From contig NZ_JAATJW010000008.1 in assembly GCF_011800755.1 (NCBI RefSeq), forward strand, positions 1-64,000: a stretch of 64,000 nucleotides of DNA, written 5' to 3'. This DNA is from Listeria valentina. GTDB lineage: Bacteria; Bacillota; Bacilli; Lactobacillales; Listeriaceae. Of the stretch, positions 38,096 through 53,207 are shown piece by piece. Position 1 is the first letter of the stretch; each line of letters opens with the position of its first letter. Under the pieces are notes generated by a model. It made no database searches. It was given only the letters and a program-made list of their open reading frames with translations, and was not told the DNA's origin. A program made the translations under genes and the position numbers.

Positions 38096-38499
38096 ATATT
38101 CTACTAATTTGTACGGGGAATACTTGTCGCAGTCCCATGGTAGAAGGGATTCTTCGGAAAGCTCGGCCTGATGTTTTTGTTCGGTCAAGGGGAATTAGTG
38201 CGAAAGAAGGGGCTCCGCTTTCGGCGGAAGCGGAGCGAATTCTGCGTGACGAAGGCTTGCTGTTTTCTCATGAAGCGCATCAACTTCAACAAGAAGATCT
38301 GGCATGGGCGGATAAAATTTTTGTGATGACCGCGGCCCAGTTAGCCTTACTTCGGTTGATTTTTCCTGCAGAAGAAAAGAAGTTTGCTTTGATTTCGCCA
38401 GAGGGAAAAGATGTTTTTGACCCGTTTTCTGGCGGCGAGGTGGAATATCAGCTGGCTTTTGACGCTCTTCAAACGGCTATTTACGAACGCTTTCTATAA
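38092..38499 (+). CDS. ywlE: Protein-arginine phosphatase (YwlE-type low-molecular-weight phosphatase)
   Basis: A 135-residue LMW phosphatase. The P-loop is Cys7-Thr8-Gly9-Asn10-Thr11-Cys12-Arg13-Ser14. Thr11 in this loop is the residue that makes B. subtilis YwlE specific for phosphoarginine rather than phosphotyrosine; Cys7 is the nucleophile and DPF near residue 104 supplies the acid. It would reverse McsB-mediated arginine phosphorylation that marks proteins for ClpCP. Location next to ywlC is as in B. subtilis. Confidence 0.9.
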   Translation: MNILLICTGNTCRSPMVEGILRKARPDVFVRSRGISAKEGAPLSAEAERILRDEGLLFSHEAHQLQQEDLAWADKIFVMTAAQLALLRLIFPAEEKKFALISPEGKDVFDPFSGGEVEYQLAFDALQTAIYERFL

Positions 38500-38633
38500 G
38501 TGAAAGGGTTCACTTTCTAAATTTACTAAAAAATCGAATAAAACACTTGATTTTCTATTTTTTTTGCGTAATGATAGAGATAATTGAATGTAGGATTCGA
38601 CATAAAAAACAAAAAAATTGGAGGTTGGGTGTA

Positions 38634-39875
38634 TTGGTTTATCTGCAAAAAGGAGATACTGAGGTTTTTAACGCAATTCACTTGGAACTGGGAAGACAAA
38701 GAAACAACATTGAACTCATCGCATCGGAAAATTTTGTAAGTGAACAAGTTCTTGCAGCTATGGGATCAGTCTTAACCAACAAATATGCGGAAGGGTATCC
38801 AGGAAGACGATATTATGGCGGGTGCGAATATGTTGATATCGTTGAAAACTTGGCGAGAGACCGGGCGAAGGAACTTTTTAACGCAGATTATGCAAACGTT
38901 CAGCCTCACTCAGGAGCACAAGCCAATATGGCGGTTTATCAGGCGGTGCTTTCACCGGGAGATACGGTGCTCGGTATGAACTTGGCGCATGGCGGGCATT
39001 TGACACATGGTAGTCCTGTTAATTTCAGCGGTGTGTTATATCATTTTGAAGAATACGGCGTTGACCCAGAAACAAAACAAATTGATTACGATGAAGTGCG
39101 AAAAGTTGCGCTTGAAACGAAACCTAAATTGATTGTGGCGGGAGCGAGTGCTTATCCACTTGCGATTGATTTTGCGAAATTCCGTGAAATTGCTGATGAA
39201 GTAAATGCGCTTTTCATGGTTGATATGGCGCATATTGCCGGACTTGTCGCTGCAGGATTTCATCAAAACCCGGTAGAATATGCAGATTTTGTCACAACAA
39301 CAACACACAAAACGCTTCGTGGCCCCCGCGGGGGAATGATTCTTGCAAAAGAAAAATGGGGTCAACAAATTGATAAAGCAGTTTTTCCAGGGATTCAAGG
39401 TGGACCGCTGATGCACATTATTGCGGCAAAAGCCGTAGCGTTTGGGGAAGCCTTGCAGCCAGAATTCAAGGAATACCAAGCTCAAATTATCAAAAATGCG
39501 AAACAACTAGCTACAACGTTACAAGAAAATGGAATTGATGTGCTAACGAATGGAACGGATAATCATTTGTTATTGATTGATTTAAAAGCGCTCGGGATCA
39601 CTGGAAAAGATGCAGAAACAGCACTTGATTCTGTTGGTATTACAGTGAATAAAAATTCCATTCCATTTGAAACGGAAAGCCCGTTTGTAACAAGCGGGAT
39701 TCGTGTTGGAACGGCGGCAGTTACAACGCGTGGCTTTAACGAACAAGCGATGATTAAAGTGGGCGAGCTTATCGCTAAAGTATTGCACAACTTGAATGAA
39801 CAAGCTGTTTTGGATGAAGTGCAAGAAGAAGTGACGAGCTTTATGCAAAATTATCCGCTATATGAACATGTGTAA
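38634..39875 (+). CDS. glyA: Serine hydroxymethyltransferase
   Basis: A 413-residue PLP enzyme linking serine/glycine to one-carbon folate metabolism. The PLP lysine lies in [15 protein letters not shown], and [10 protein letters not shown] and [12 protein letters not shown] are family signatures. The real start is TTG at 38634, with GGAGG 9 bases upstream, giving Met-Val-Tyr-Leu-Gln as I recall for the Listeria protein. The longer in-frame ATG at 38547 would add an unrelated hydrophobic extension. Confidence 0.96.
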   Translation: MVYLQKGDTEVFNAIHLELGRQRNNIELIASENFVSEQVLAAMGSVLTNKYAEGYPGRRYYGGCEYVDIVENLARDRAKELFNADYANVQPHSGAQANMAVYQAVLSPGDTVLGMNLAHGGHLTHGSPVNFSGVLYHFEEYGVDPETKQIDYDEVRKVALETKPKLIVAGASAYPLAIDFAKFREIADEVNALFMVDMAHIAGLVAAGFHQNPVEYADFVTTTTHKTLRGPRGGMILAKEKWGQQIDKAVFPGIQGGPLMHIIAAKAVAFGEALQPEFKEYQAQIIKNAKQLATTLQENGIDVLTNGTDNHLLLIDLKALGITGKDAETALDSVGITVNKNSIPFETESPFVTSGIRVGTAAVTTRGFNEQAMIKVGELIAKVLHNLNEQAVLDEVQEEVTSFMQNYPLYEHV

Positions 39876-39881
39876 AAAAGC

Positions 39882-39919
39882 AAAACAAGGTAGAAAATGA
39901 ATTTTTCTGCCTTGTTTTT
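39882..39919 (+). terminator. Intrinsic terminator of glyA
   Basis: AAAACAAGGTAGAAAA pairs with TTTTCTGCCTTGTTTT (one G-U) with a short loop and a T-rich end. Confidence 0.88.
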
Positions 39920-39939
39920 ATGTGGAGATGATTTTTCTA

Positions 39940-39967
39940 TTGCACTTGAGCTGTCTTCTGATACAAT
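39940..39967 (+). promoter_or_regulatory. SigA-type promoter for upp
   Basis: TTGCAC at 39940-39945 and TACAAT at 39962-39967 are 16 bp apart, 41 bases before the upp ATG. Confidence 0.6.
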
Positions 39968-40008
39968 TAAGAAGAGAAATTTCGATATGAAAAAGGAGCG
40001 GAACGGAA

Positions 40009-40638
40009 ATGTCAGAAGTACATGTAACAAGTCATCCATTAATCCAACATAAGTTAACTATTCTTCGCGATAAAGAAACAGGAACGAAAGCATTTCGTGA
40101 ACTTGTCGATGAAGTTGCCACTTTAATGGCGTATGAAATTACTCGTGATATGGAACTGGAAGACACAGTAGTGGAAACACCGATTCAAAAAACAAAAGCG
40201 AAGTCGCTTGCAGGGAAAAAAGTTGGCGTTGTTCCAATTTTGCGTGCAGGACTTGGAATGACAGATGGAATTTTGAAGCTAATTCCTGCCGCTAAAGTAG
40301 GTCATGTTGGTTTATACCGTGATCACGAAACGCTTGAACCTGTAGAGTACTTCGTGAAACTTCCTTCTGATGTCGAAGAAAGACTTTTCATTGTTGTTGA
40401 TCCAATGCTTGCAACGGGCGGTTCGGCAATTATGGCGATTGATTCGCTTAAAAAACGCGGGGCAAAAAACATGAAATTTATGTGTCTCGTAGCGGCTCCA
40501 GAAGGCGTTAAAGCACTTCAAAAAGCGCATCCAGATGTAGATATTTATATCGCTGCACTTGATGAAAAACTAAATGAAGACGGATATATTATCCCCGGCT
40601 TGGGAGATGCGGGCGATCGTTTATTCGGAACAAAATAG
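40009..40638 (+). CDS. upp: Uracil phosphoribosyltransferase
   Basis: A 209-residue salvage enzyme converting uracil and PRPP to UMP. The PRPP loop is [12 protein letters not shown] and the uracil-binding C-terminus has [14 protein letters not shown]. Length is standard. AAAGGAG precedes the ATG. mnaA follows after 15 bp, probably in the same transcript. Confidence 0.97.
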   Translation: MSEVHVTSHPLIQHKLTILRDKETGTKAFRELVDEVATLMAYEITRDMELEDTVVETPIQKTKAKSLAGKKVGVVPILRAGLGMTDGILKLIPAAKVGHVGLYRDHETLEPVEYFVKLPSDVEERLFIVVDPMLATGGSAIMAIDSLKKRGAKNMKFMCLVAAPEGVKALQKAHPDVDIYIAALDEKLNEDGYIIPGLGDAGDRLFGTK

Positions 40639-40653
40639 AAGAGGTTGAGGGAT

Positions 40654-41796
40654 ATGGCAAAAATTAAGGTGATGAGTGTTTTCGGGACACGACCTGAAGC
40701 AATTAAAATGGCACCGCTCGTTCATGCACTTAAAGAAAACCCAGATCAGTTCGAGTCGGTCGTAGTTGTGACGGCGCAACACCGAGAAATGCTTGATCAA
40801 GTTATGGAAATTTTTAATATCGAAGCGGATGTTGATCTAGATATTATGAAAGCGGGTCAAACGCTAAGTGATATCACATCGCGAGTTTTATCTGGTCTGG
40901 TTGAAACAATTAAACAAGAAAAGCCAGATATTGTGCTTGTCCACGGGGATACGACAACAAGCTTTGCTGCTGGCTTAGCTTCATTTTACGAACAAACAGC
41001 AATCGGACACGTGGAAGCGGGCCTTAGAACTTGGAATAAGTATTCCCCGTTTCCTGAAGAAATGAACCGCGAACTTACTGGAGTTTTAGCAGATCTACAT
41101 TTTGCGCCAACGGATACGGCAAAAGAAAATCTGTTGCGCGAAAACAAGAAAGCGGACGCGATTTTTGTGACGGGCAATACGGCGATTGATGCGTTAAAAA
41201 CGACGGTGCAAGAAAACTATTCGCACCCGATTTTAGACGGCTTAGGCGATAATCGCTTGATTTCGATGACAGCTCACCGGCGAGAAAATCTTGGAGAACC
41301 TATGCAAGGCATGTTCGAAGGTGTGCGGGAGATCGTTGAAGAGCGTCCAGATGTTGAGCTCGTTTATCCGATGCATAAGAACCCAGCGGTAAGAGAAAAA
41401 GCTATCAGCATTCTCGGTGGACATGATCGAATTCATTTGATTGAACCGTTAGATGCAATCGATTTCCATAATTTCTTGAAAAAATCGTACTTAGTTTTTA
41501 CCGATTCTGGTGGCGTGCAAGAAGAAGCGCCGGGCATGGGCGTCCCCGTTTTAGTTTTGCGTGACACAACTGAACGACCTGAAGGCGTGGAAGCTGGAAC
41601 ACTAAAACTAATCGGTACTGAAAAAGCAGCTTTGATTAAAGAGGCTTTGCTGTTGCTTGATAATCCAGCGGAACATCAAAAAATGAGTCAAGCGAGCAAT
41701 CCATATGGTGATGGGGAAGCATCCAAGCGAATTCTTGAAGCCATTTCTTCTTATTTTAACGGAACAAAACGTCCAGAAGATTTTAAAACCAATTGA
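40654..41796 (+). CDS. mnaA: UDP-N-acetylglucosamine 2-epimerase
   Basis: A 380-residue enzyme making UDP-ManNAc, needed by TagA for the wall teichoic acid linkage unit. Typical motifs: FGTRPEAIKMAPL at the N-terminus, HVEAGLRTWNKYSPFPEEMNR, and FTDSGGVQEEAP in the UDP-binding half. The ATG at 40654 is preferred to the TTG at 40645, as GAGG-type pairing lies at 40641-40651. Its partners tagA and tagO lie 12-15 kb downstream. Confidence 0.95.
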   Translation: MAKIKVMSVFGTRPEAIKMAPLVHALKENPDQFESVVVVTAQHREMLDQVMEIFNIEADVDLDIMKAGQTLSDITSRVLSGLVETIKQEKPDIVLVHGDTTTSFAAGLASFYEQTAIGHVEAGLRTWNKYSPFPEEMNRELTGVLADLHFAPTDTAKENLLRENKKADAIFVTGNTAIDALKTTVQENYSHPILDGLGDNRLISMTAHRRENLGEPMQGMFEGVREIVEERPDVELVYPMHKNPAVREKAISILGGHDRIHLIEPLDAIDFHNFLKKSYLVFTDSGGVQEEAPGMGVPVLVLRDTTERPEGVEAGTLKLIGTEKAALIKEALLLLDNPAEHQKMSQASNPYGDGEASKRILEAISSYFNGTKRPEDFKTN

Positions 41797-41806
41797 TTCA
41801 AAGTAG

Positions 41807-41838
41807 ACAGTTATCCAGTTTGGATAGCTGTTTGTTTA
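41807..41838 (+). terminator. Intrinsic terminator of upp-mnaA
   Basis: ACAGTTATCCA pairs with TGGATAGCTGT (one G-U) around GTT, followed by an interrupted T-run. Confidence 0.7.
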
Positions 41839-41929
41839 TTTATCAGTTAAATGAAAACGCCTTATTATTACATATTTATTACAGAAGGGATTAAGGGTAG
41901 AGCTTTTTAGTAACATGTGATAATATGTT

Positions 41930-42103
41930 CAATGTTATCAATCAAATGAACCTAGAAAACGTACTTTCATTCATCAAGGGATAGAGCGCTGCGAAGCATT
42001 CTTTTATTCCCGCCGGCAAAAATTTGCTGACAGAAATAAAGTTGCGGCTTTGAAGGGTTATATCAATCGGGGGGATGAAAGAACCGCTTTTGTGTTCTTT
42101 TTT
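41930..42103 (+). ncRNA. Candidate structured small RNA between mnaA and the ATP synthase operon
   Basis: An extended -10 element TGTGATAAT at 41916-41924 would start a transcript near 41930. An intrinsic terminator (AAAGAAC/GTTCTTT with a T-run, 42078-42103) would end it, giving about 170 bases. Inside are a GCGA-capped GCT/AGC hairpin near 41990 and an outer CCGC/GCGG stem (42010-42047) enclosing GGCAAA/TTTGCT. A G-run (GGGGGG, about 42069-42074) lies just before the terminator. No ORF is convincing. I matched it by eye to no known riboswitch class. It could also be a leader element of the atp operon with early termination. Confidence 0.35.
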
Positions 42104-42148
42104 CAGTAGAAAAGTGCTTTCAGATTCTCGATTTTAAAGAAGCGAAGG

Positions 42149-42177
42149 CCTTTTACAATTGTGAAAGGTTTTTTATT
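42149..42177 (+). terminator. Second intrinsic terminator in the mnaA-atpI gap
   Basis: CCTTTTAC pairs with GTGAAAGG (one G-U) around AATT, followed by a T-run of more than ten with one A. It would insulate the atp operon from whatever is transcribed upstream. The rest of the gap (42178-42574) has no gene that I can support. Confidence 0.75.
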
Positions 42178-42381
42178 TTTTTAAGTTTGTGAAAAAACAT
42201 ACTTGTTTCTGAGTAGGCTTTTCTGAGTATCGGAGGTGTTTATGTAGACAAACCCAGGCTGCGGATTTCATTCGATAAACCTTTACAAAAAAGTAAACAA
42301 AAAAACAATCAAATGTTTTCTGAACACCTGGGAAATGTGATACTATAAGAACGTAGGCGCAGAATAAAATGTGGTACGATA

Positions 42382-42411
42382 TTGACTTTTATCTTTTCGC
42401 TGTTGTATTCT
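42382..42411 (+). promoter_or_regulatory. Probable promoter of the ATP synthase operon
   Basis: TTGACT at 42382-42387 and TATTCT at 42406-42411 are 18 bp apart. The leader to atpI would be about 155 bases. A further weaker element (TGTGATACT near 42336) lies upstream. Confidence 0.55.
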
Positions 42412-42574
42412 AGAAAGGACACGGTGTTAAGGCTTTCATTGCTGAAAGAAAAGGGATAGAAGGTTATAAGTGTGTCGTATTTCACAAAGTTAAGCTGCTC
42501 ACTCCGAATTAGTTTGCAAATTTAATTTGTAAACAAGACGATTGACATGCATGAAAAAGAAAGGACGGCATCAT

Positions 42575-42973
42575 ATGTTAGAGTCGCTGATAGGAATGTA
42601 CCATCGCCATCAAAAGTATCTCATTGCATTTATTGGAGTTTGTCTTGTAGGCTGGTTTCTTACACCGTATGTACATATCTTCTTGGGTTTGAAATTAGGA
42701 CTAGTCGTAGGCTGGTTTAATTACTGGCTACTGATGAGACGAACGCAAGCGATGACAAAGGCTCTTGCGGAAAACCGAAACTTTTACGGGATCGGAACGG
42801 TTGCAAGAATGGGAAGTGTCCTACTTGCGACAATCATTGCCACACAACTCCCCGAGTATTTTCATGTTTACAGTATGCTTATTGGTCTAGGAATAGCTTA
42901 TGCGGTTATCTTCTTGGATTTTATACTGTATTCCTTATATCGGAGAAAAAAGTTAACAAAAAGAGAGGGGTGA
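42575..42973 (+). CDS. atpI: ATP synthase protein I
   Basis: A 132-residue protein with about four membrane helices. AtpI helps assemble the c-ring and is the usual first gene of the operon. The ATG at 42575 has AAAGGA 9 bases upstream; the longer frame begins with a run lacking a ribosome site. The stop lies 6 bp before atpB. Sequence conservation in this family is low, so position in the operon is the main evidence. Confidence 0.88.
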   Translation: MLESLIGMYHRHQKYLIAFIGVCLVGWFLTPYVHIFLGLKLGLVVGWFNYWLLMRRTQAMTKALAENRNFYGIGTVARMGSVLLATIIATQLPEYFHVYSMLIGLGIAYAVIFLDFILYSLYRRKKLTKREG

Positions 42974-43696
<723 letters not shown>

Positions 43697-43745
43697 GCTT
43701 TAATAAATGAAACAAATTAAACAGGAATTTTAAGGAGGATATTAA

Positions 43746-43967
<222 letters not shown>

Positions 43968-43992
43968 TTAAAACCACGAATCGCAAAGAGAT

Positions 43993-44010
43993 CGGGGTTT
44001 TTCCCCGTTT
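43993..44010 (+). other. GC-rich hairpin between atpE and atpF
   Basis: CGGGG pairs with CCCCG around five T's, followed by TTT. It could partly stop transcription or protect the 3' end of the atpE message, helping make more c subunit than the other subunits. The functional reading is inference. Confidence 0.4.
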
Positions 44011-44061
44011 CTTGAAATGTAATTTAGTTTTAGCGAATGTTTGGAAAGGAGTGAAACAGGC

Positions 44062-46652
<2,591 letters not shown>

Positions 46653-46687
46653 TTTCTTCTAAAAGGTGGCAAGAAACAAGGTGGTGA

Positions 46688-47566
<879 letters not shown>

Positions 47567-47625
47567 CTTATATTTGTGCTATTTGAAGCCGACTTCAACC
47601 CATGCGAACCCTTTTGGGAAGGTAA

Positions 47626-49065
<1,440 letters not shown>

Positions 49066-49068
49066 TAA

Positions 49069-49488
<420 letters not shown>

Positions 49489-49494
49489 TATACG

Positions 49495-49528
49495 AAAACT
49501 CTCAACCAAAAAGGTTGAGAGTTTTTTT
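49495..49528 (+). terminator. Intrinsic terminator of the ATP synthase operon
   Basis: AAAACTCTCAACC pairs with GGTTGAGAGTTTT around AAAAA, followed by T's. Confidence 0.93.
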
Positions 49529-49602
49529 GAGGGCAAGAAAATGTATTTCGAGCCTCATTTTTGATAGAATATAAAAGAATGTTTTGAGGAGAGTGAATAG
49601 AT

Positions 49603-49836
49603 TTGTACAATATTGTTATGGAACAACCTCTTACGGTAATTCTTTCACATTTGATTTTTATAATAATCACGTTTTGGGCGCTGCAATCCATTAACTATGA
49701 AAAATTTTTAAGGAAAAATCACGTTGTACAAGCGAGACTGCTTTTTGCGATTCTTGCAATTGTAATTGGCTATTTTTTGAGTAGTTTTTTCATTGATTTT
49801 TTAGCTGTTTTTAAACAATTATCACATAATTTTTAA
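49603..49836 (+). CDS. DUF1146 (YwzB-like) membrane protein
   Basis: A 77-residue protein with two membrane helices (about 11-29 and 45-69) and the central polar YEKFLRKNHVVQARLL, which matches the DUF1146 family. Function unknown. The start is TTG at 49603 with GAGGAGAG 10 bases upstream; an ATG five codons later is too far. The same gene lies between atpC and murA in L. monocytogenes and B. subtilis. The 212 bp after it hold no gene and only weak promoter-like boxes (TTGACA at 50003). Confidence 0.85.
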   Translation: MYNIVMEQPLTVILSHLIFIIITFWALQSINYEKFLRKNHVVQARLLFAILAIVIGYFLSSFFIDFLAVFKQLSHNF

Positions 49837-50048
49837 TTATTGTGTTTAAAAAGAGCAGTTTCCGTGAATAATGATAAGGATAAATATTTAGTGGGATTTG
49901 AGAGATTGACTGTTCCGGGAAAAGAAAGTTGAATGTAATACGTAATGATGGTAAAATGATCAAGGTGCTTATATTTTACGAAATGATGACAAAGATAAAT
50001 AGTTGACATAGAAATAATTAGAAGTTTGAGTAGTACGGAGGGATAGCG

Positions 50049-51350
50049 TTGGAAAAGATAATAGTTCGTGGCGGAAAACAGTTAAACGGCAGCGTGAAAA
50101 TCGAAGGAGCAAAGAATGCGGTTTTACCTGTAATTGCTGCTACGCTTTTAGCAAGCAAAGGAACGAGTGTGCTTAGCAATGTACCGAGATTATCAGATGT
50201 CTATACGATCAATGAAGTGCTAAAGTATTTGCAAGCTGATGTTCAATTTAAGGATGATATTGTAACAGTGGATGCGACAGGTGAAATTTCATCTGATGCG
50301 CCTTTTGAATATGTTCGAAAAATGCGAGCTTCAATTGTGGTGATGGGCCCGTTGCTTGCTCGTACTGGTAAAGCTCGTGTGGCTCTTCCTGGTGGTTGTG
50401 CAATTGGTTCGAGACCGGTTGACTTGCACTTAAAAGGTTTTGAAGCAATGGGAGCAACTGTTAAAATAGAAAATGGCTACATTGAAGCTACGGCTGAAAA
50501 ATTGCAAGGAGCAAAAATTTATCTTGATTTTCCAAGTGTTGGTGCTACTCAAAATATTATGATGGCTGCGACTCTTGCTGAGGGAACAACTGTCATCGAA
50601 AACGTTGCACGTGAACCTGAAATTGTTGATTTAGCGAACTTCTTGAACCAAATGGGCGCGCGCGTCATTGGTGCAGGAACAGAAGTTATCCGAATTGAAG
50701 GTGTGAAGGAACTGACAGCTACAGAACATTCTATTATTCCAGACCGCATCGAAGCTGGTACTTTTATGATTGCAGCGGCTATCACAAAAGGAAATGTTCT
50801 TGTAGAAGATGCTGTTCCAGAGCATATAAGCTCCTTAATTGCGAAATTAAAAGAAATGGGTGTTCAAATTATTGAAGAAGCGAATGGGCTACGAGTAATT
50901 GGTCCAGATAAGCTAAAACCGGTAGATGTGAAAACAATGCCGCATCCGGGATTCCCAACTGATATGCAATCTCAAATGATGGTTATTCAAATGCTTAGTG
51001 AGGGAACAAGCGTAATGACAGAAACTGTTTTTGAAAATCGATTCATGCACGTGGAAGAAATGCGTCGCATGAATGCGGATATGAAAATTGAAGGAAATTC
51101 TGTTATTATTAATGGTCCTGCTAAACTTCAAGGAGCTGAAGTGGCTGCAACTGACTTGCGTGCTGCAGCAGCGCTTGTTCTTGCTGGATTAGAAGCAGAT
51201 GGTTATACACAAGTTACTGAATTAAAATACTTAGATCGTGGATACACGGATTTCCATTTGAAACTTAGAGCACTTGGCGCTGACATTGAACGTGTGGATG
51301 ACCAAGTAGTTAAAGAAAAAGGTCTTGAAGCTGTTTTTGAAATGAAATAA
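50049..51350 (+). CDS. murA: UDP-N-acetylglucosamine 1-carboxyvinyltransferase 1
   Basis: A 433-residue paralogue of the enzyme at 27743 with the same reaction. Active-site Cys117 lies in [21 protein letters not shown] and [10 protein letters not shown] match the family. This copy, next to the ATP synthase operon and mbl, is the MurA/MurA1 type, usually the main one. TTG start with GGAGGGA 6 bases upstream. Confidence 0.96.
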   Translation: MEKIIVRGGKQLNGSVKIEGAKNAVLPVIAATLLASKGTSVLSNVPRLSDVYTINEVLKYLQADVQFKDDIVTVDATGEISSDAPFEYVRKMRASIVVMGPLLARTGKARVALPGGCAIGSRPVDLHLKGFEAMGATVKIENGYIEATAEKLQGAKIYLDFPSVGATQNIMMAATLAEGTTVIENVAREPEIVDLANFLNQMGARVIGAGTEVIRIEGVKELTATEHSIIPDRIEAGTFMIAAAITKGNVLVEDAVPEHISSLIAKLKEMGVQIIEEANGLRVIGPDKLKPVDVKTMPHPGFPTDMQSQMMVIQMLSEGTSVMTETVFENRFMHVEEMRRMNADMKIEGNSVIINGPAKLQGAEVAATDLRAAAALVLAGLEADGYTQVTELKYLDRGYTDFHLKLRALGADIERVDDQVVKEKGLEAVFEMK

Positions 51351-51368
51351 TAAGTTGGATTTATGTTG

Positions 51369-51402
51369 AAAAGAGTGCCTTATTTTGAGGCCTCTTTTTT
51401 TT
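51369..51402 (+). terminator. Intrinsic terminator of murA
   Basis: AAAAGAG-t-GCCT pairs with AGGC-CTCTTTT with one bulged base, followed by T's. Confidence 0.85.
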
Positions 51403-51447
51403 AGGTTAAATTAAGTAAAGAAAAGCATTTCAGCAGGATATAAATTG

Positions 51448-51456
51448 TGCTATAAT
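51448..51456 (+). promoter_or_regulatory. Extended -10 promoter of mbl
   Basis: TGCTATAAT, a consensus extended -10 element, 52 bases before the mbl TTG start. Confidence 0.6.
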
Positions 51457-51507
51457 TCAAAATGAGATATGAAGAAAGTCCGAAACACTGAAGAAAGGGG
51501 AATAATT

Positions 51508-52503
51508 TTGGCAAAAGACGTAGGGATTGACTTAGGAACAGCAAATGTATTAATTCACGTAAAAGGACAAGGAATTGTCGTAAATGAACCCTCAGTTGTT
51601 GCAATTAATAATAAAACAGGTCGTGTACTTGCTGTTGGCAAAGAGGCTTACAACATGGTTGGGAGGACTCCAGGAGATATAACAGCCATTCGGCCAATGA
51701 AAGATGGAGTTATTGCTGATTTTGACATGGTTCAAGAAATGCTTCACTTTTTCTTACAAAAATTGAATTTGAGAACATTTTTTTCGCGACCACGAGTATT
51801 GATTTGTTGTCCAACTAATATTACTTCTGTTGAGCAAAAAGCAATTCGTGAAGTGGCTGAAAAAAGCGGAGGGAAGCAAATTTTCTTAGAGGAAGAACCT
51901 AAAGTAGCTGCAATTGGTGCTGGAATGGAAATTTTTGAACCAAGTGGTAACATGGTTATTGATATTGGAGGCGGAACCGCAGATATCGCTGTTTTATCCA
52001 TGGGTGAAATCGTAACTAGCCAATCAGTTAAAGTGGCTGGTACGCAGTGGGATCAAGATATTTTGCAATACATAAAGAGAAAATATAAACTCTTGATTGG
52101 TGAGCGAACAGCAGAAATATTGAAAATGACAATTGGAACAGCTGTAGCAGGCTTTAGAACGGAAACAATGGAAATTCGTGGCCGTGATTTAGTAAGTGGA
52201 TTGCCAAAAACAATTACAATCTCTAGTGATGAAATTGAAGAAGCCCTTCATGAGTCTTTGGAGAGCATCGTTCTTTCAGCTCGCCAAGTATTAGAAAAAA
52301 CACCTCCAGAGCTTTCAGCTGATATTATCGATCGTGGAATTATTATGACTGGAGGCGGCTCGATGCTTCATGGTCTTACGGACTTGATGGCTGAGAGACT
52401 GCAAGTGCCGGTATTAGTTACGGAACGTCCGCTTGATGTTGTGGCGTTAGGAACAGGCGTTTTACTAGAGTCACTTGGAAGAAAGAAACGAAGCTGGCTT
52501 TAA
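51508..52503 (+). CDS. mbl: MreB-like actin homologue Mbl
   Basis: A 331-residue cytoskeletal ATPase guiding cell-wall synthesis along the cell cylinder. Phosphate-1 loop GIDLGTANV, connect and phosphate-2 region VIDIGGGTADIAV, and adenosine motif IIMTGGGSMLHG are all present. The start is TTG at 51508 with AAGGGG 7 bases upstream; the longer ATG frame begins inside the leader. mreBCD lie elsewhere, so this is the Mbl type, as in Listeria. Confidence 0.94.
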   Translation: MAKDVGIDLGTANVLIHVKGQGIVVNEPSVVAINNKTGRVLAVGKEAYNMVGRTPGDITAIRPMKDGVIADFDMVQEMLHFFLQKLNLRTFFSRPRVLICCPTNITSVEQKAIREVAEKSGGKQIFLEEEPKVAAIGAGMEIFEPSGNMVIDIGGGTADIAVLSMGEIVTSQSVKVAGTQWDQDILQYIKRKYKLLIGERTAEILKMTIGTAVAGFRTETMEIRGRDLVSGLPKTITISSDEIEEALHESLESIVLSARQVLEKTPPELSADIIDRGIIMTGGGSMLHGLTDLMAERLQVPVLVTERPLDVVALGTGVLLESLGRKKRSWL

Positions 52504-52532
52504 TTTTTCAAATGAAGAAGTGAGGGATAAAT

Positions 52533-52964
52533 TTGTTAGATATTAAACAAATTAAAGAGTTGTTGCCACATCGCTATCCGTTTTTACTGGTTGATCGTGT
52601 AATTGAATTAGAAGAAGGAAAGCGAGTAGTAGCTATTAAAAACGTGACAGTAAATGAACCATTTTTTAATGGTCATTTTCCAGAATACCCAGTTATGCCA
52701 GGAGTGTTAGTAGTAGAAGCACTGGCGCAAGCATGTGGCTTAGCGGTAGTTCAAGATCCCGCTAATCAAGGGAAAATTGGACTTTTTGCAGGAATTGATA
52801 AATGTCGCTTTAAAAGACAAGTAATTCCGGGAGATCAACTTCGTTTGGAAGCTGAAATCACACGATTTAGAGCTTCAATTGCGAAAGCAAATGTGAAAGC
52901 AAGCGTTGAAGGTGAAACGGTTTGCGAAGCCGAGATCATGGTAGCTTTGAGTGATGCTGAATAA
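52533..52964 (+). CDS. fabZ: (3R)-hydroxyacyl-ACP dehydratase
   Basis: A 143-residue hot-dog-fold enzyme of fatty acid synthesis. Catalytic His48 lies in [13 protein letters not shown] and Glu62 in VVEALAQ. TTG start with GTGAGGGA upstream. The mbl-fabZ-ssbB order is found in B. subtilis (mbl, ywpB, ywpH) as well. Confidence 0.96.
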   Translation: MLDIKQIKELLPHRYPFLLVDRVIELEEGKRVVAIKNVTVNEPFFNGHFPEYPVMPGVLVVEALAQACGLAVVQDPANQGKIGLFAGIDKCRFKRQVIPGDQLRLEAEITRFRASIAKANVKASVEGETVCEAEIMVALSDAE

Positions 52965-52971
52965 ATAAGAG

Positions 52972-53001
52972 AACTCGATTCATTTATGGATCGGGTTTTT
53001 T
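52972..53001 (+). terminator. Intrinsic terminator of mbl-fabZ
   Basis: AACTCGATTC pairs with GGATCGGGTT (two G-U) around a short loop, followed by T's. Confidence 0.8.
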
Positions 53002-53070
53002 GTATAGTAACACGCTTTAAAGATTTATCCAATTTAGTAAAAAAGAATTTTAGATTGATACTTAGATAGG

Positions 53071-53138
53071 AAAAGGTTATTTTATTTAAATAGAAAATAA
53101 TTTTTTGTAAGACATTATGAGTCTCAAAAGAGGTTTTT
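53071..53138 (+). promoter_or_regulatory. ComK-type AT boxes upstream of ssbB
   Basis: Three perfect AAAA-N5-TTTT motifs: 53071-53083 (N5 GGTTA), 53094-53106 (TAATT) and 53126-53138 (GAGGT). The gaps are 10 and 19 bp. Functional B. subtilis K-boxes use pairs about 8, 18 or 31 bp apart, so 19 is near-ideal and 10 is close. The last box ends 6 bp before the -35 element of the ssbB promoter, the normal ComK activator position. Confidence 0.7.
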
Positions 53139-53144
53139 AATGTT

Positions 53145-53173
53145 TTTACAAGTAAATCAATTACAGCTAAACT
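53145..53173 (+). promoter_or_regulatory. ssbB promoter
   Basis: TTTACA at 53145-53150 and TAAACT at 53168-53173 are 17 bp apart, with a weak -10 as expected for an activator-dependent promoter. The start would be about 53180. Confidence 0.6.
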
Positions 53174-53207
53174 AGCATCTAAATCTAAGAAAGAGGTGCT
53201 AGAAATT

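Noticed and set aside
38547-38633. N-terminal extension of GlyA with a hydrophobic start
   Set aside because: The GGAGG site and family length place the start at TTG 38634; the extension covers the promoter/leader.
42075-42110. 11-codon frame after GGGGGG in the mnaA-atpI gap as a leader peptide
   Set aside because: The G-run touches the ATG, and the frame lies across the terminator hairpin of the candidate small RNA.
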